Positions 1-11,480 of a stretch of 64,000 bases of DNA are shown in pieces. The notes under the pieces were generated by a model. The model did not search any database, had not been told where the DNA came from, and saw only the letters and a list, made by a program, of their open reading frames with translations. Origin of the DNA: Anseranas semipalmata (lineage: Eukaryota; Chordata; Aves; Anseriformes; Anseranatidae); contig VXAA01006069.1 of assembly GCA_013399115.1 (NCBI GenBank), positions 30,695 to 94,694 of the forward strand. Reading direction: 5' to 3'. The number at the start of each line of letters is the position of its first letter. Within the stretch, counting starts at the first letter, position 1. Made by a program: the position numbers and the translations under genes.

Positions 1-481
1 CACTTTTAGGGCAGATCCACAGTTTAAGCAGAATACTACCTGCAATCTGCTATCTCCAATTTATGTTTTAAAATGATAGGAAATGGCTTCTTTAAAACTC
101 AATGTCTGTCTGCTGCTGAAGACTGGTGCCATGCAGGGCTGATGCAGTGCTGGAGAGCTCTGCGGGCTGCCGGGGCGCCTGCTCTGAGCTGAGCTTGCAG
201 CCTGCTCTCCCCACTGTTGCCTCCCAGAGCACATTCCCTAGCAACAAATACCTACGAATTCAAATGTGTTTAAAGAACTCGGAGTGCCTCGTGTGACCAA
301 GGTGGGAATAGTACCATCCGCAGACATCAGAGCTATATCAAAGACAGTGTTATCTCCAAAAAGATTTCTTCCCTCCCAAACAAAGGCTGGGGGAAGTACA
401 GCAGAGTTAACTTCACCATTAACATGGTGAGGTGTCCTCACCTGGAGGAAAGTTTGACACCTTCTTTTTCCTTCTCTTCAG
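1..481. other. Stretch upstream of first recognised exon (probable intron)
   Basis: No coding exon is supported here. The last 20 or so bases form a strong pyrimidine tract ending in CAG at 479-481, the acceptor for the exon that follows. The short open frames seen on either strand have no splice context or recognisable composition. The stretch is read as the 3' end of an intron whose 5' end is outside the window. Confidence 0.5.
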
Positions 482-518
482 TGAGAAGGAATTTGATCTA
501 CTACAAAAGCCAAAGAAG
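482..518 (+). CDS. Exon 1 of the chain (37 bp) of an unrecognised split gene
   Basis: Seen: a very strong acceptor (pyrimidine tract then TTCTCTTCAG) is followed by 37 bases and a donor AAG|GTAAAA. With one leading base completing a codon from an upstream exon, the rest reads EKEFDLLQKPKK without a stop. Of the other two frames, at least the one starting at the first base stops at once (TGA). The exon ends in phase 0, which fits the phase-0 start of the exon at 8732. It is the weakest link of the chain because it is short, and its membership rests on splice-site quality and phase. The lysine-rich, charged sequence resembles a solvent-exposed linker or helix. At least one more coding exon must lie upstream, because this exon starts inside a codon and has no ATG in frame. 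No function can be given. Confidence 0.5.
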
Positions 519-2515
519 GTAAAACCAAAGAGAATACATGTGGGGGGCTGTTTTAATCTCATCTAGAACTGAAATGCATGTACCCTTTGCAGACCAGACC
601 TAAACTGGTTATGGAGAGAGATGTTGCTTTGTATCTTTCCTTGACTTTCTGCCTCTCTGGGGAATAAAATGTGCTCAGGTGCTTAGCCATTTACCTCCAA
701 CATACTGTCAAAATTCCAGTCTTTCCTGATGGTTTGTAATGCTTAAGCATACCTATAAAAGAACATTATTTTACAGTCATTAAATAGTTATGATAGTTGT
801 GCCAGCATTGTGCTGGCTTTTCTTAGCGGAAGCCAGAGGAGTTTTCTGGTAAAGCAATATTCAAGGTGCAGTGCGGTATCAATAGCAGCTTCAGAGGCTG
901 GTGATTTTATTTGTGATGTCTCAGCTCATTTCCTTTCCAGGAGGGAGAAAGGAGAAAAAAAAAAAAATGCAAGAGGGGAGCACAGAACTCAACAGATCTT
1001 GTGGTACTGCAGCTCCTCCCTGTATGTGGACAAGAGATGTTATATTATTTTGTTATACTAACACAGAAGACATTTGATGATTTATAGTAATGACCTCATT
1101 AATTCTGAAACTCCAATGAGCAGCTTAGTGTTGTGAGTGCAATAGGAGAATGCTTCTGTTGTCAGGAGGACATTTGTGTTGCTCTTGTTTAGCCCCTGTT
1201 TCTCAGTGATTCTCGCAGACACAGGGATACAGCCCACAGGAGTGCAGGCACGCTCTGCACTGAAGGGAATATGCCTGGCTTGGGAGGCAGGGCTGCATCC
1301 AGCAGCCTGCTCGGGGAGGGAGGAGCGGAGAGCCACACAGAACTTTTAGTAAAACAAGAATCAAGAAGCAAGGAAGAAGAATTCAGTAAAGATTACTTCA
1401 GAAAGTAGTGGTATATGATCTAAGGTCACAACACATTTACCTTTTTCACTTCGGTTTTCTTACAAAACCATCTTGTACTTGTCTTTTCTTCACATCTGTG
1501 TAACGATGTACAGCTACAGGGCTAACTCATTCATATTTTCCCATCTCATTGTCTTTGGCAAATATGTCTGAAGGGGCTGCAGGGCTGAAAAGACTCCTCA
1601 GAGAAAGCCGTTGTGACAAAGTAACATAAATGAGAAGAATCTTGCACACTTGAATGTATTGGAAGATGCATTGCTTTGGCAAGCTGTAGTGTGGCTTTAG
1701 CTGTCTGAACTGACTCGGGAAGCTTTCCATGTCCTTTCGCCTCTTCTATTTTTTCTTTTCTTTGAGTTGCCCAAGTTTATTCTCACTTTTGATTTCCGAA
1801 TGATTCAGAGGCACCCTGGAGATGCTCTAGCTAATTCTTGAGCTTCCAGTCAGTGGAGGGAAATTGTGCTTGTAGTGTAAATGGAGATTGCTCTCTGAGA
1901 AGTGCTCTCCCACTTGCATTGCTGTGCTTCAGATCTAAGGCACAGCAGTGGGTGCTCTGTTGTATTCTTCTAAACTTCCTGTCATACTCTATATTTTGCC
2001 TAATAGATTTTTGAGGGAGTGTATTGATTTCTCTGTAGAATGACAGTGACCTTTTTATGCTGCTGTACATTATGTCACACCACAATAGCCCCACTGAGTC
2101 CCTATAGCTCTGACCCCACAGCCAGCTTGTGAATTGAGACTGCACATTTTAAAACCCTGCATATTTGCTCCTAGTGGGTTGGAGGGCTGGAGGAGAGGCC
2201 TCAGATATATAGATGTTGAGTGGCCTTCTACTATTTGCAGTGCTTGAAGGTTCAATATCACAGGCAGAGATCCACTTCTTGACTCTTCCCTGGGCCATGC
2301 GTGAGTGGGACATGGCTGTGAGGCTCTGTGAGGAGGCATGAGCAGGGGATGGAGGCACGCTGGTTTCAGTGCTTGGTCGCAAGACCAAGGTGCCTCTCCA
2401 CAGGTGGGTTGTATGTGGTTCTTGCCCTGCCCCTGTGAGTAGGAGTCAGCATCTGCCCACCAGGGATAGTTTTTGGGTTGAGTCTCATCGTTGCTTCTAC
2501 CTGTTCCCCTGCCAG

Positions 2516-2576
2516 TGCTGCTCTGATCCCAATGTCAGCAAAGAGGATGATGGAGAAACCTTGTTCTTGAGCTTAG
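2516..2576 (+). other. Possible alternative exon (61 bp)
   Basis: A strong acceptor (CTGTTCCCCTGCCAG) precedes 61 bases that are open only in the frame starting at the first base. They read CCSDPNVSKEDDGETLFLSL plus one base. The donor TTAG|GTGTCC is weak. The phase (start 0, end 1) equals that of the exon at 8732-8789, so either could sit between the exon at 482 and the exon at 23587, but the two cannot follow one another without a stop. It could be a mutually exclusive alternative or a chance match. The better donor favours 8732-8789 as the constitutive exon. Confidence 0.2.
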
Positions 2577-2776
2577 GTGTCCATGAATGAAGGCATTACC
2601 CCTGTGGATGTTGAGGAATAGAGGAGCCAGCACACACCCATGTGACAGACCATCATCCAGATCACATCCTCTTCTAGTTTGCTCACTGGGGAGTGCTGAA
2701 ATTTTGATTTGAAGTTACCCCCTGCAGAATTTCAAGAGAAATCAGAAGCAGTTTCCTCTCCTTCCCCCAGCTAAGA

Positions 2777-2809
2777 AATATATATCTATATACATATATA
2801 GATACATAT
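2777..2809. repeat. AT-rich simple repeat
   Basis: An imperfect run of TA dinucleotides is interrupted by C and G. It is an ordinary intronic microsatellite. Confidence 0.7.
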
Positions 2810-5800
2810 GCTGAAATAAATGGGAAGGAAATGAAGAGCATATTGAACAAATACATGAACGGCAAGAGAGAATCCATCTTGACGGCATTAGCTCTACAAT
2901 ATCATCTCATCAGCAGGTGCTTCAAACATATTCTTTCCTTCCAGAAGTTAAGCAACAAGGACTGAAAATTCATGCTAATTTACTGGGAATTACTGAGGGT
3001 TAAAAATTTGGAACTGTCTTGGAGCCCACTAGATCAGAACTGTTGACCTGATTGGTGCTTGGTGCTGATTGTTGGCTGATTGGTGCTGAGTACGTTAAGG
3101 GTTTGATATGGAAAAGACTTGGGCATTTGGTCAGCCAGTTAACAGGTATATTAATTAAACTGTTTGTTGATGAAAAGACAGCATTGATACAAAAATTTGT
3201 ATAAGTGCTTTTCAACTAAAAGAGTTTACCATTTTTCTCTCCATTGTGGATCTGCCTAGAAATACCTATTTCCCAATTTTTATGGGCTTATAGAACAAGT
3301 CACTGTTCCTTGTCTTGCCTGCTTGTAACTGATTCCACCTATTGGTATCACCAAGATTGAAGTAGTAAGCAAATCATTCATTTATGTTGTTTCTTCTATG
3401 GTGCAAAATATATGTTTTGAGAATTATTGGGATTATTTTTAAAATCCTACATTTAAGGTAGGATCTTCCCCTAGCAATTTTGAGAGTAGTTTAGCACAAA
3501 GGAAACGCAACATGGGGCAGTGGTTTCCAGTTCTACTCTGAGCTTTGTGCAAGTGACCTGGGAATATCAAAGGCTGAATAACTGCTGACAAAACGACTGG
3601 ATCTTCTGTTGAAGAGGAACTGGCAAAGTCTGGCATTTCTCAAGGCCAATTTTGTAACCTGACATTCTGCCAAAAAGGAGCTTCAAGTGACGAGGTTAAG
3701 GGCTCATTCAATGGCTGTGAAATCAGCATCAAACAAACAGCCACAGGGAGTGCCAGGCCATGTTCATTCTTTTGCCTGGAGTCCCCTAATATTAGGATTA
3801 CTCTTGACAGACAGAGCAAAGGCTTCCATTAGCCTAGGCGAACAGGATGAGCAACACAAAACAACCGACTGTGAAGCATGGGTATAGTGACACAGTGGCA
3901 GAAGATGCTGGTGGGCCTTAGCTACCTTTAAAAAATCTATTTCATAATTTTCTTTTGTCTGAATGCTTCTTCCTCTCATTAAGAAAAATCCAGAAAAGGA
4001 TAGTCAAAACCCTTTTCTTAACCTTTCTTCAACAAAACAGATGAGTCAGCTAATTATCTAGCATATAATTATTAAAAAACTGACTACCACATAAACAAAG
4101 CAAAATATCCAGTCTTCTATTGGCTTTGTGACTTCTGGGCTAAGGTACATGTAGCTAGAATGAGCTGCAGTGGATACTGGTGATGGTTTCATACTGGTGA
4201 TTGGCAATTATAGCTTGCTGTACATGTGTGTAACTGTTCAAACTGTGCTGATTATTATTTGATAGAGACACGGTGTGTTGTTTTATTATCTGTCCAGTTC
4301 CCTCCACGATAAACAGGTTATTGGAGCAGGTAGGCAAAGCATGTGTTTATACACATAGTGACTGTCATAAGATTGACATCTAAGAGTCAGGTCAGGATAC
4401 AGGTACAAACACACATACATACAAACAAATATATAAAAGAATTCCATACAGGATATAGCAGGCAGAACAATAATAGTCCTACTGTAGTCCATTTGGCTTT
4501 TAGAAACCAAAATTGAAAAGATGTGAAAATTGAGTAAAGAGTCATGAGGTGATGTGGTTTCCTTGGTCCACTAAAATGAAAAGCAGCTTGTGTTTTTGAG
4601 GAGAAAAGGGCAAGCAAAGAACGAGGCAACTTTGGGGTGAAAACTTGGTCTTTTTCCATTAGCTGAATATCACTCTGGCTCATACATTTGTAACCTTCAG
4701 AATTTTACTTGAACTCTGTGCACACAAAAGAATCTGCAAAGGACAGTGAGAAATAACACATGGATTGAGACAAGTAATAAATAAGGTGTAATGCATTTAT
4801 TCTGGATCCATCCATTCCACCTAGCTACATACTTAAAGCACACATCACTGCAGTAGCTTAGTGTCATGTCTTATCCCTGGCATGTTCATGTTTATATATT
4901 TCTGTTCTGTGCAAAACCAAGGCAAATGACAGCGCTTCTTTACATTCCACATATGTTGTGTGATATTTATTCATCTTTTATTTTTTAGCTCTTACCTCTA
5001 AGAAGTATTTCAAATCATCTTGACATCTCATCTATACACAAAGCTAGAAAATTTTGCCTTTCCACCAGTTTTATAACCCAGTGAAAACCATTCCTTCCTT
5101 CCTCACTTCACCAGTGCATCATTTCAAATTTCTGTCATGAAAGAAAGCCTTTTTGCCCATGCAAGCAGAGTTTTTCCTTCGTGAAACCGGGAGCTGTTCA
5201 TATCCTTGTGGAGGAAATTGCATAGGGTCAAAGGATAAAGTTGGGTTTTTCTGTGACGGATCCTGTTATAAAGTTAACTTGTGGACTGATATGACCCAGC
5301 CTAGCAAGGAGACTGGCCAAAGAGGCAGCAGGAGGACTGACTGAGAGACAGAGACCAGCTCTGAAGTCTAGCTAAGTGGGCTGAATGAAAGCCTGGGCTC
5401 AGAGCAGAGGAGTAAGTGGACAGACCACTGCCTACATGTGACTCCTCTGAGGTTTGGGTGCTTCCTCCTCCAGCCTCTGCACAGAAGTGGAGTTGGTCTG
5501 TGTTTTGCCACGCATGTGATGCGGGAGAGGGAAGATGGTTTTAAAGCCCCTAAAGTAGAAGCAACCCCTCTGGCCTTTTACCCTAACGCATACTTAGAGA
5601 CTTCAGCACTGTGTTTCTGAGACCATGGCCCTTTTGGGAGGTGATCATCACTTTGTGGCTTGATTTAAAGTGTTCCATTGTGCCTGGCAAGCAGAGCAAG
5701 ATCAATGTGTCCAGCACCAGTTTTATGAAAGTGTTATGGTTTGGGGGATCTAGGTTAAATTAAGCCAACAGACTTCTTGAGTACCTAGTACCCAGAGCAA

Positions 5801-7456
5801 GGTCTTGGTGCACTCTGTCCTGTCATTCATTTAGGTCCACACACTGTGGCCATAAGATTGATTAAAGGCTACTGAAATCTGTGAGCAGTTGCAGGATGCT
5901 TTTGGATGAGCTGAACTGTGGCTTTCTCCAGCCAACTCCAGGTCAGGTTCTGGGTTAACCAATGGAGAGAGAAGCATCACTGCTCTGAGATGTGATGAGA
6001 GGGGCAGGATGTGAAAGCAATGCTAATTCCTACTTCTGCCTCTTGTCAGGCAGGTAAGAAACGAGATTGAAAGGAGTTGCACATGGGGCTGGAGAGACTG
6101 TAGTTTAAAGAGAGAGCGAGAAAGAAAGAAAGATTAAAGCTCTGGGTGTGTTGGAGTTCTGGGGTGCTGAAATTTCCCAAGGCAGCTTATCATTTCAGTG
6201 ACCAATTGCAGGACCTGATTTTTTACAGAACAGGAACAAGGGAGGCTGCTCAGCACTGCAGGAAAGCTACTGCCTTGTCTGGTGTCTCACAGTCACGTAC
6301 AAGAAAGAGAAGTCTGTGGAGGCTTTTTTTCAGCTGATCACTGGTGGGCAGACAGGTCATTTCTAATTAAACCAAGTTAACCTGACCAAGGTGGGAGGTA
6401 TTATATCAGAAACTGGGCCACCATTGAGAGCTTTATTGGGGCCAACTATGAGGCTCTCCAGCACGGCACAGAGGGGCTACCAGCCCCTTAAACAATCCCT
6501 ACGAGCCTCTTAAGCAATTTAAAAGAAGATGGGGCTTTGAATACGAGCACATTGAAATGCCCTGACCCTGTGGACCGCCTCTCTGAGAGTAACCCTGCCC
6601 AGGCTGGGTTTCCTGTGCCTCATGCTTGACATCAGCAAGTCCTGCTCCACAAGCCCTCTGTGCCGTGCTCCCTGTTTGTGTGTATTGGGAAGTGTGATGT
6701 TTGCATCACAACCCCTTCTTTATTCTGCAGGTATATGAAGGCCACTTTTTTATTTTGACTGTTCTGTGGTGTTTGGTGGAAGTGGCAGGAATTGGTAGTT
6801 GAGACCACTGCATTTCAGAAGTGAGACTGAAGAATGCTATGTATTTTCAGTATACCATATTTTGTATTTTTCAAGCATTTAATGTTGTGTAAAATTTCAC
6901 TGATAGAAACTCTTAATAAGGTATTAAAAAAAAGCCTGAAGTAAGACTAGCAATTTGCACCTTTTAAAAAATGAACAGTACTCTTGTTGTTTTGATATAC
7001 AGCTCCATTATCAATTTGCATCTTTAAAGAGGTGTAACCTTTCTCTGATAACTTGTTCTGCTCTCTTTTAGTTAGCTGAAAAGACTCAGTTTTACTTTGC
7101 CTGTATCGCACTTTCCTCTGCACAGTTAAAACCAAGCCAGTAACAAAAGCAGATTTTTAAAGAACTGGAGTGTGATTCAGCTTATTGTAGCCTAGGCTAT
7201 CAGAGTTGACTGGTAATCTTGCCAAAGAGTAGCCCTGCAGGTTATTAAAGAAAAAAAAAAATTAGTTTCTGAGAATATATCAACAAAAATTTCTTCATGC
7301 TTGAACAGTCACATACCCATAACCTTATTTATTAAACTGGCTCCAGGGAACAGTACAACCTTCAGCCTGCTATCGTGCAACAAACTCTGCCTGTTGGCAG
7401 AGCAATCTTGACTGATAATTCCCATCTTCCAGCCTGCCTTACCCTATCTGTTCAAA

Positions 7457-7887
7457 TTGTCTTACTGCAGCTATAGCACCCAAGAAGGCACCTTCTACTA
7501 CAAGGTCCCGTTGTCAGAGGCCAGTCCATTTAGACTGACTATTCCGGCATGTCTGGGAGGCCTTATAATTATGGACCCGATGCAAATCTGTTGCAATGTA
7601 AATACCATAAACAGGGACATACTGTTAAAACATATGCAAACAATTCCTTTAGCTGGAAGATGCTCGAAACCTACGGCTATGGTTTTATTCTTAATTGTGA
7701 ATCTGAAATCTTATCTTTATTTTCTTCCTACTTCATCCCCTCACAAATATGTAGAGTAAATTTGTTATCAGACCAAAAACTAGCCACGAACTGCCATCAT
7801 TTTAATTGTGTCCACCCCCACCCCCCACCCCCAAACGGTCAAGCTTGCAAATTAGCTGAGCTCTATCTGGGCTTCCACACAGAGTAA
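7457..7887 (+). other. Stop-poor region with two overlapping open frames
   Basis: Two + strand frames are open side by side: one from 7457 to 7759 (100 codons) and one from 7549 to 7887 (112 codons). A good acceptor-like tract ends at about 7469, but no acceptable donor follows in either frame, and the second frame ends in a C-rich low-complexity stretch. I do not recognise either translation. It may be a remnant of an old coding insertion or a chance scarcity of stops. Confidence 0.2.
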
Positions 7888-8280
7888 CTGAGGTGCGGTG
7901 CGGGCTGCAAGGCACTGTGTGGCAAACCACACTTCAACATTGTCAGGGAGCCCATCTCTCAAGGAGGAGCTGTTCTCTGGTATTAGGGGAAGAAAATGAA
8001 CCTGAAGGTGACAGCCTGGCTTTTGACAGTGTAAGTCAAGGTTATGGAGAATAATTCTTGTGAAGTCTGGCCCAGACCTTGCTGAAATCATGAGGATTTC
8101 AGTGGCCTTTAGGCCTCATTAGTAAAGGTAGTCTTCAGTTTTAAAGATGGCTCGTCTCTGAGCTGTTGATAGAAAGTATATGAAGTTTGGCTTCTGTGGG
8201 TGGCTGAAGTGGGAACCCAAATAAAAAAAAAATGCATTAAAGTATTGATCATTGACACTTCATACTGAGGATTTTATTAG

Positions 8281-8315
8281 TTCCCAATTCATACAAGGAA
8301 GTCATACAAAGTAAT
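8281..8315 (+). repeat. Short direct repeat, copy 1
   Basis: This 35-base segment beginning TTCCCAATTCATACAAGG matches 8883-8917 at 31 of 35 positions. The two copies lie about 600 bases apart, on either side of the exon at 8732-8789. Confidence 0.7.
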
Positions 8316-8731
8316 ATTCAGTAAGAGATATTAAATTGTCGTCTGTTGAACACATACGATTTAAAAGTGTCAAACAATTGGACTTTAGCTCCTTTAAATG
8401 TAAAACCTTTAATGCAAACTGAACTACAGAAGGGTTGCTGAGTTCTTGTCAAATCTGCTAGCAATTGATTATATGGGGAAAAGCACAGCACACCATCTAT
8501 CAGCTCTCTGCATGGGGGAATGATTAGTTTCTTTTGATCACTGATTGGGATATATTAGACCTCAAAATGAATCCACTCCTCTAGCCTTTAAAGAAGAGAA
8601 CAGCCACTCCTGACTGAACATTGGTATGTATGGGAAGATCATAAATGTGAAATACAGGGCTGCAGCACAAAAATATTTGAAAAACCAAAATCTTGGTCTT
8701 AGTCTCAGCTTGATTTATCTTTGTGCTGCAG

Positions 8732-8789
8732 GCAGGAGAGCTGTCCCCAGTGGCAACGTTCTTTAGTGGTTTAGACAGCCTCTGCACTG
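8732..8789 (+). CDS. Exon 2 of the chain (58 bp) of the unrecognised split gene
   Basis: Seen: acceptor TTTATCTTTGTGCTGCAG, then 58 bases reading AGELSPVATFFSGLDSLCT plus one G, then donor CACTG|GTGAAAG. The acceptor is a tandem CAGGCAG. Using the second AG would introduce an in-frame stop, so the first is chosen. The exon starts in phase 0, as the exon ending at 518 requires. It ends in phase 1, exactly what the exon at 23587 needs: the split codon becomes GGT (Gly) and gives the local sequence SLCTGADLDLSRS. It is flanked by two copies of a 35-bp diverged direct repeat. No domain is recognised. Confidence 0.68.
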
Positions 8790-8882
8790 GTGAAAGTGTT
8801 GTCCTTGAAATCACCAAGGAATATCTTTATTTCAATTTCAGCTTGAGGTTATCATTACAGTACATTTTAAAGATACATCTAA

Positions 8883-8917
8883 TTCCCAGTTCATACATGG
8901 AAGTCATACAAATTATT
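8883..8917 (+). repeat. Short direct repeat, copy 2
   Basis: This is the diverged second copy (4 mismatches in 35) of the segment at 8281-8315. It lies 94 bases downstream of the exon ending at 8789. It could be a local tandem duplication or two fragments of an unrecognised interspersed repeat. Confidence 0.7.
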
Positions 8918-9359
8918 GATTTTAGCCCAGATCATTAAGAATTTTAACATAGGCAGTGGCTACTCAGATAAAAGAGGTTCTATTAAGAGCTTAACAAAGG
9001 TTAATTTTGGTATATAATTAACTCATCAGCTAATGAGCTAAAGACAACTATATCATTTAATTGCTACATCTGGTGAAAAGTTCAAAGAAGAAAAACAACG
9101 GCTTTCAACATCTAAGCGCTTAGAGTAGTAGCCATGCTTATTCCCTCACCCCAAGGAAGGTTAAAATCCAGCGCCTTTTACAAATCCCTTTTCTTTGTGT
9201 CTCTCATTTCTTTCTTCAATCTGCTTATGTGAACAATTCCTTCAGCCTGCCTTGCTGTAGCTGTTCTCATATGTTGAGGGGATACTATTTAAAATGAAGA
9301 TGAGTGATTAATTTGTAAGCAAATTTCTGAAAGCATTAAAATCAAGGGGATGGGTAACA

Positions 9360-10155
9360 GTCTGGTGAAGGATGACAGTGCTCACAGGTGCCGGGTTGTG
9401 CACCTGTAATGGAGTAATGCCAGACACAGTACAGACTGGGAGACAAGTGGTTAGAGAGCAGCTGTGCAGAAAAGGGATCTGGGGGTGCTGGTTCACAGTA
9501 AGCTCAACTGAGTCAGCAGTGTGCCCTGGCAGAGAGGGCAAATTGCATTTGGGGGTGCATTAAACACAGCATAGCCAGATGGTCAAAAGAGGTTATTCTC
9601 CCAGTATATTTAGTGTTGGTGCAGCCTCAACTTGAATATCGTGTGCAGTTCTGGGCTCCACAATGTAAAAAGGATGTTAAGGTACTTGAATGCATCCAGA
9701 GGAGCACAACAAAGCTGATAAAAGGGCTGAAGTGCATGTCCTATGAGGAGAGGCTGAGGATACTTGGTTTATCTAGTTATGAGAAGAGAAGGCTGAGAGG
9801 TGACCTCATTGCTCTCTACAACTTCCTGAGGAGGTGAAATGGAGAGGGAGGTGGTGGCCTCTTCTCCCTGATAACCAATGATAGAATGCAAGGGAACGGC
9901 ACAAAGCTGCACCAGGGGAGGTTCAGACTGGATATTAGGAAAAACTTCTTTACCATGAGGGTGGTCAGACACTGGAACAGGCTTCTTCCTAGAGAGGTGG
10001 CTGATGCCCCATGCCTGTCAGTGTGCAAGAGGCATTTGGATAACACCCTCAATAACATGCTTTAACTTTTGGTTAGCCCTAAAGTGGTTGGGCGGTTGGA
10101 CTTGATCTTTGTAGGTCTCTTCCAACTGAGCTATTCTATTCTATTCTATTCTACT
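9360..10155 (+). mobile_element. CR1 LINE, 5'-truncated, 3' end intact
   Basis: This + strand copy of the Chicken Repeat 1 family contains the typical run of CR1 ORF2 3' sequence: a segment resembling GACTGGGAGACAAG, then GGGGGTGCTGG, the block coding for the RT C-terminus, then the 3' UTR-like tail with GGTGGCTGATGCCCCATG. It ends in GGTTGGACTTGATCTTTGTAGG followed by ATTCT repeats (about 10132-10155). CR1 elements usually lack their 5' part, as here. No target-site duplication is expected or seen. Frameshifts and stops break the reading frame repeatedly, so it is not active. The left boundary is approximate. The element places the window in a bird or related sauropsid. Confidence 0.93.
9613..9837 (+). 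pseudogene. Remnant of CR1 ORF2 reverse transcriptase C-terminus
   Basis: This open stretch of 74 codons inside the CR1 element shows the family's recognisable C-terminal RT/thumb signature: [16 protein letters not shown], then [11 protein letters not shown] and [16 protein letters not shown]. Intact CR1 proteins carry an endonuclease and full RT upstream. Here the upstream frames are broken, and a stop follows FLRR. The methionine at the start of the open stretch is incidental, since the homology belongs to a longer ancestral protein. Confidence 0.9.
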
Positions 10156-10989
10156 TGCTCCCTCCCTCCTGCTATCTGTTCAGTGCCCAAGATTTTTCAG
10201 TAGCTGCCAGAGGAGTTTGGTAGAGGAAAGGAGAGGCAGCATTTCAATCAGACAAGAAGAGCAATTTCATTCCTGGTTGCTGTTATGAAGATGTCAACCT
10301 ACCTGGAGACTAAAAATTAAATCCAGAAGTTTAGTTAACCCTTGACGTTAATGGAAAAACATTTAGTGGCGCAGATGCTCATCTGCTATAACTTGTACTG
10401 GGAAGTATAACAATTTACGTCACCTGCGAATCTGCCTCATTGACTATGGTGGGACCTTGTTTTGGGCCTTGGGCTCCTATTGAGCAGAAGGGTCACTGGC
10501 CTGGGCTGGCAGCAATAGCACTGACTGTCGTCTTCTTTTGGGAGCTCTTTGGTTTGAGTCACATCTTCCCATCTATTTTCTGGACAGCTCATGTTGACTG
10601 AACCTGGAGTTGCACGAGTAGAAAGGTGTGACAGTACGCAGTACAACTTTTACTGAGTTCAGTTGCTGACAAGTGGCGACACTGACAAAAATGAGCTATG
10701 CTGTTCCTGCCAAGCTAAGTGGCTCAGAACAAAGAATTTGGTGGTGCTTTGGCTGTAGGTGGGATTAGATATGGCACAGCAAGGAAGGAAAAACTGGGTG
10801 AGAGTGAAGTGGAAAGCCCCAAAGCATAAGAAATAGAGTAGTTGTGGGGCTGAAAGAGTAAGGAAGAGGCAGCTGAGGTCCATCTGTCCTCATGAAGGCT
10901 GAGTATTTAAAAGCTGAAAGGCCAGGCCACAGTTTTTGCTTGGGTTTGAAATTCAGCAGAAGATCTGTCCTTATTCCTTACACCTTCTT

Positions 10990-11480
10990 CACATGATGAG
11001 AAACTTTCCTGCAAACAGGCACCCCGACAATGACAAACCGAATCCTCATTAAAACAAAGAAAGGTTAAGGGGAAAAAATAACCTATTTAAAATGAGGTAA
11101 CTCACCAGTCTTTGAGCTGTAAATTGACAATAGGATTTATATAAATCCATAATTGTATCTCTTTTACCTGCAGTTAGGCCAGTTAATGATGAAAAAAGTA
11201 TACAGCCTATCGTGAGGTTTTAATGAGGATTCTTTTTGCAGAGTTAAAAAAATCCACCAAATTAAATTCTGCCAATTTACTCCATTGCAAATTGAGCGCC
11301 ACCCTGTGCGCAAAAAAATCATCAAGTAGCTTAAATCAGTTACAGCTAAATGTGTAAGTCAGCGTGTGCTTTAGCCTTTAGTCATGAAGAATATATTAGA
11401 TTTTAAAAATAAATGGCTTTCTGCTGAGTCTTCATTGCAATGGCTTTCTGACTTTTAATTAAATTTTCAGTACTTGTGGG
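10990..11480. promoter_or_regulatory. Candidate conserved noncoding element, intronic
   Basis: This AT-rich block is dense in TAAT/ATTA cores (for example CTCATTAAAAC, GTTAATGATG, TTTTAATGAGG, CAAATTAAATT and TTTTAATTAAATTTT) set among non-repetitive sequence with unusual retained CpG, such as GAGCGCCACCCTGTGCGC. It contains a perfect 16-bp inverted repeat (11040-11055 against 11217-11232). It has no coding potential and no transposon signature. The composition is what deeply conserved homeodomain-bound enhancers often look like. Conservation itself cannot be judged from one sequence. Confidence 0.35.
11040..11232. repeat. Inverted repeat with perfect 16-bp arms
   Basis: GAATCCTCATTAAAAC at 11040-11055 is the exact reverse complement of 11217-11232, with a 161-base spacer. 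Each arm contains a homeodomain-type TAAT core. The pair lies inside the candidate conserved block. Confidence 0.85.

Larger units (their letters stand above)
519..8731 (+). other. Intron (about 8.2 kb) between exons at 482 and 8732
   Basis: This is a mostly unremarkable AT-rich intron. It holds a possible alternative exon (2516-2576), an AT dinucleotide-rich simple repeat (about 2777-2809), a stop-poor region with two overlapping + strand frames (7457-7887), a C-rich run near 7815-7834 and the first copy of a short duplicated segment (8281-8315). Isolated strong acceptor-like tracts end at 940 and 6730, but neither is paired with a convincing donor in a usable phase. Confidence 0.5.

Noticed and set aside
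941..1086. Good acceptor at 940 with a frame open to a stop
   Set aside because: The frame runs through a 13-A tract read as poly-lysine and has no good donor.
6731..6803. Strong acceptor ending at 6730 with a short open frame (phase 0 to phase 1)
   Set aside because: The only phase-compatible donor is weak and the translation is a low-complexity hydrophobic run. The exon at 8732 is a better solution for the same slot.
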